From positions 1,803,001 through 1,867,000 of the forward strand of contig NZ_CP059692.1 of the NCBI RefSeq assembly GCF_014058705.1: a stretch of 64,000 nt of DNA. The letters run 5' to 3'. Position 1 is the stretch's first letter. The number at the start of each line of letters is the position of its first letter. The notes beneath the pieces are model-generated. The model ran no database searches. It was not told where the DNA came from and was given only the letters and a program-made list of their open reading frames with translations. This document shows, piece by piece, positions 61,844 through 64,000 of the stretch. Origin of the DNA: Aureimonas mangrovi. GTDB lineage: Bacteria > Pseudomonadota > Alphaproteobacteria > Rhizobiales > Rhizobiaceae. Made by a program: the position numbers and the translations under genes.

Positions 61844-62104
61844 TCACCGTCGCGGACGATCCCAAGCGTCGTCAGGAAGCGTCAGGACAGAGGGTTCTGG
61901 TGTCTCATACAGGAACGACGGCACCGTTGGCGCAGGACCGCGGGGCTTCGACTGAGTGATCTCTTCGGTCACCGGAGCTGCTGCCTTCTTCTCGACCATC
62001 TCGACATCGCTCTCCTCGACGACCTCGAAATACCCATAGTTCGGCTGAGAGAACGTCATCTCGGAGTGTGATGCGGCAGCAGCCTGTTCGACGCTTCGAT
62101 TCAT
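61844..62104 (-). CDS. Small acidic protein coupled to the replication-like gene
   Basis: 86 residues starting MNRSVEQAAAASHSEMTFSQ. No family recognised; acidic, with FEVVEESDVEMVEKKAAAPV and a Pro-rich tail. The ATG at 62104 overlaps the stop of the 598-residue gene (ATGA), which argues for a real, co-translated partner. It ends one base from the HTH gene stop. A longer in-frame extension upstream lies antisense-free but inside the larger gene and was dropped. Confidence 0.6.
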   Translation of the reverse strand: MNRSVEQAAAASHSEMTFSQPNYGYFEVVEESDVEMVEKKAAAPVTEEITQSKPRGPAPTVPSFLYETPEPSVLTLPDDAWDRPRR

Positions 62105-63897
62105 CGCCTCGAGTTGTGCTGCAGATCGGCTTTCGCTCGATTGCGCTCCGCACGTACGGCCCGACGACGGGAGTTGTTCTCGTCGCGCTGTACCGATTTC
62201 TTCGCTGCTCTCCATTCCTCTCGGCTTTCCGCCAACTGGCGAGCTTTCTCGGCTTCGATCTCGAGCGAACGCCGATAGTCAGCCATCCTGTCCTCAACGA
62301 AACCCTGGGGCGGCGGTGACAGTTCGACGACGGCCGGCGCTCGCTTGCGCCGATGGCCCTCGAGGCGAGCTACACGCGTTTCAGACGCAAGGCGCTCGAT
62401 GCGGGAGTAACGAAGCAGGCGTCGAGTGAACTCGTCCGTCAGGTCTGGATCCCACATCTCTTCTGTCACGAAGAGGAGGCACGCCCGGTCGACGCCGAAA
62501 CTGTCGATCGCAGCGCGAAGGCCAGGACCGCGATATCGGCGCTCATTGAACCGGGCGGACAACGGGACGAGACCGCCCTTCCCTTCTAGGAAAAGCATCT
62601 CGTCGATCGCAATATCGAACGCCGTCGAGAGGTCTATCAGTCCGGAAAGCTTCGGGCCGTAGAGTCCCCTGACTTTCGCCCATGTGCTGAGTTTGACACG
62701 TAGCTCAGGAACGTCAGGACGGGCAACGAACAGCCGGTCATCGGACGTCAAATTATCTCGCCCGTCGTCCGTGATCCGTCTCGACCGGAGCCGGGAAAGG
62801 TCCGGAAGCTGGGTCTCGATGCGGAAGATCACGCGGTCGAGGAAGGCGCCGTCGTCGCCTCTCCATTTCATCGAGATCGTGAACTCGCCGGCGCTCTCGG
62901 CGAAGTCGCGAGATGCCGCTTTCAGAACGGCATTCTCGACCTGTCCTCGGATCGACCCCGTCTTCTGAAGGCGAAGGGAGGTTAATTCCGCGATCTCTTC
63001 GAAACCCATCGAGAGATCGATCGATCGGGGCTTCTTCGACCACCCGATCCGGTCGGTCAGGTGTCGGAAGAGGCAGATCGTCGGCGCGCCCTTGAAGGCC
63101 CGCATCCGCCCGAGATCGAGGTGGATCCACGGGACCCGTCGGACGCCGTCGTCGTAGGAAGACATACGGCGAGTGCGGTCCCGGCGGACGTAAAATCGAA
63201 GGTAGGGACAGAGATCGAACGCCAACACGCCGTTCGTGATCGCCCAACGACGAAGGGGCGTCAGCGTCAGTGGTGCATCTGAAGGCGCCAGATCGGCAGG
63301 AGTCGTGACGCGGATGGGATCGAGAGCGATCAGAGCTTTGTAATGAGGATGATCGAGGTAGCGTCGGGCGCTCTCCCCCATGCGATAGCGAGGAGCGCTG
63401 GCAGGAGCGCCACCTGTGCGTATGCCGGCTCGCTGCGGGAGAGCTGGGATACCCGCTCTAGATACTTCCGAGCGGCTTTCGGCGATTGGCTGGTCGTATC
63501 CGGGGCGAATTGGCGCCATTGTCTTCGCCCAAGCGCCCATTGGGACGCGGTCGAGAGCCATTTTCGTGCGCGTCAGGCGGTCGAGAGAAGCCTTCAGGTC
63601 TTTTTCGAGCGTCCCGAACGGAAGTAGACTGAGGACTGCCGAAACGGGAACGGAATGCAGTGGACGCCCTCCGCGGGGATCCGACTGACCGCACACGGCG
63701 ATCAGGATCTCGAGGGTAAGATGATCTCGGTTCGAGAGAGAGCGGAGAGATCCCGTCGGGCCGGTGTAACCGATGAAGCGCGCATTCTGGACGTACGATC
63801 GGGGACGGACGGTATGGATCATCGCGTCAGGCGCGATCACTGTCAGATCGAAGCGATCTGTCGCCGTGAAAAGTTCTGTCTGTCGTGCGTCGGTCAT
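62101..63897 (-). CDS. Putative replication-initiator-like protein of the element
   Basis: 598 residues from ATG 63897 with GAGGGGG 7 bp upstream; ATG 63924 is the alternative. An N-terminal helical domain (SLSNRDHLTLEILIAVCGQS, PFGTLEKDLKASLDRLTRTK) and a central part (RRVPWIHLDLGRMRAFKGAP, ICLFRHLTDRIGW, IDLSMGFEEIAELTSLRLQK) resemble the winged-helix layout of plasmid Rep proteins. The C-terminus (residues 520-598) is a long charged helix (EKARQLAESREEWRAAKKSV). I do not recognise a family firmly; Rep is the best reading, not proven. It overlaps the small downstream gene. Confidence 0.4.
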   Translation of the reverse strand: MTDARQTELFTATDRFDLTVIAPDAMIHTVRPRSYVQNARFIGYTGPTGSLRSLSNRDHLTLEILIAVCGQSDPRGGRPLHSVPVSAVLSLLPFGTLEKDLKASLDRLTRTKMALDRVPMGAWAKTMAPIRPGYDQPIAESRSEVSRAGIPALPQRAGIRTGGAPASAPRYRMGESARRYLDHPHYKALIALDPIRVTTPADLAPSDAPLTLTPLRRWAITNGVLAFDLCPYLRFYVRRDRTRRMSSYDDGVRRVPWIHLDLGRMRAFKGAPTICLFRHLTDRIGWSKKPRSIDLSMGFEEIAELTSLRLQKTGSIRGQVENAVLKAASRDFAESAGEFTISMKWRGDDGAFLDRVIFRIETQLPDLSRLRSRRITDDGRDNLTSDDRLFVARPDVPELRVKLSTWAKVRGLYGPKLSGLIDLSTAFDIAIDEMLFLEGKGGLVPLSARFNERRYRGPGLRAAIDSFGVDRACLLFVTEEMWDPDLTDEFTRRLLRYSRIERLASETRVARLEGHRRKRAPAVVELSPPPQGFVEDRMADYRRSLEIEAEKARQLAESREEWRAAKKSVQRDENNSRRRAVRAERNRAKADLQHNSRR

Positions 63898-64000
63898 CGT
63901 GGAACCCCCTCGTCTCAAAACCATATGCTGAGATGGTCGGTAAGGCGGAAGAGCGATCCTCGATTATTTCCTACACTGGACGATCTGTAGGCCCTACCAT

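Larger units (their letters stand above)
54441..64000. mobile_element. Probable integrated element / defence island beside tRNA-Pro (right end outside window)
   Basis: From the tRNA-Pro 3' end onward all genes are of types found on mobile DNA: a SacI-type restriction enzyme and C5 methyltransferase, HEPN protein, truncated exonuclease, zinc-ribbon protein, DNA methyltransferase, broken HTH gene, orphans and a replication-like protein. Conserved core genes stop at hspQ. No integrase, relaxase or second tRNA end is visible, so the extent and mode of transfer are inferred. The first 192 bp (54,441-54,632) contain no gene. Confidence 0.65.

Overview
The window is high-GC alphaproteobacterial chromosome, most probably order Hyphomicrobiales (Rhizobiales); the genus cannot be fixed from sequence alone. 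Supporting marks are a LexA gene with a GTTC-N7-GTTC operator, a fused ispDF gene, a PdhB subunit with its own lipoyl domain, a dusB(nifR3)-ntrB-ntrC-ntrY-ntrX-trkA-hfq-hflX block, and a phosphatidylcholine synthase gene.

Positions 2-6,615 hold the 3' end of comEC, then lexA and a minus-strand chain ppiD-like > trpD > trpC > moaC > moeA with mostly 4-nt overlaps. Positions 6,753-20,794 run on the plus strand: tpiA, secG, pyrG, a VOC protein, kdsA, eno, ftsB, the pyruvate dehydrogenase operon pdhA-pdhB-pdhC-lpd, a GlsB-type membrane protein, lipA and a RatA/Coq10 protein. A short minus-strand pair (pncC-like, ispDF) precedes the nitrogen regulatory block and hfq-hflX, which ends at 33,181.

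At about 34 kb the coding direction turns round. mazG, an MBL hydrolase, tatD, metG, holB, tmk, a DacC-like protein and rlpA are on the minus strand. In the 405-bp gap upstream of mazG lies a CATAA-N6-TTATG element shaped like a XerC/XerD dif site. All twelve KOPS octamers (GGGNAGGG) found by eye in the window point toward it from both sides, so the window probably spans the replication terminus.

Positions 42.8-54.3 kb are mixed accessory and core genes: a Na/Pi symporter with a small protein and PPK2 (a phosphate/polyphosphate module), pirin, a LysR regulator, a YcaC hydrolase, a MoaF-SnoaL fusion, a perfect 58-bp palindrome, an LLM flavin oxidoreductase, tRNA-Ser(UGA), a quinone oxidoreductase, phosphatidylcholine synthase, a UbiH-type hydroxylase, hspQ and tRNA-Pro(GGG).

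From tRNA-Pro to the end (54.4-64 kb) the content is that of an integrated mobile element or defence island: a SacI-family restriction endonuclease opposite a C5-cytosine methyltransferase, a HEPN protein whose gene truncates a phage-type 3'-5' exonuclease, a 55-residue zinc-ribbon protein, a beta-order DNA methyltransferase, a frameshifted helix-turn-helix gene, several orphans, and a 598-residue replication-initiator-like protein coupled to a small downstream gene. The far end of the element and any integrase lie outside the window.
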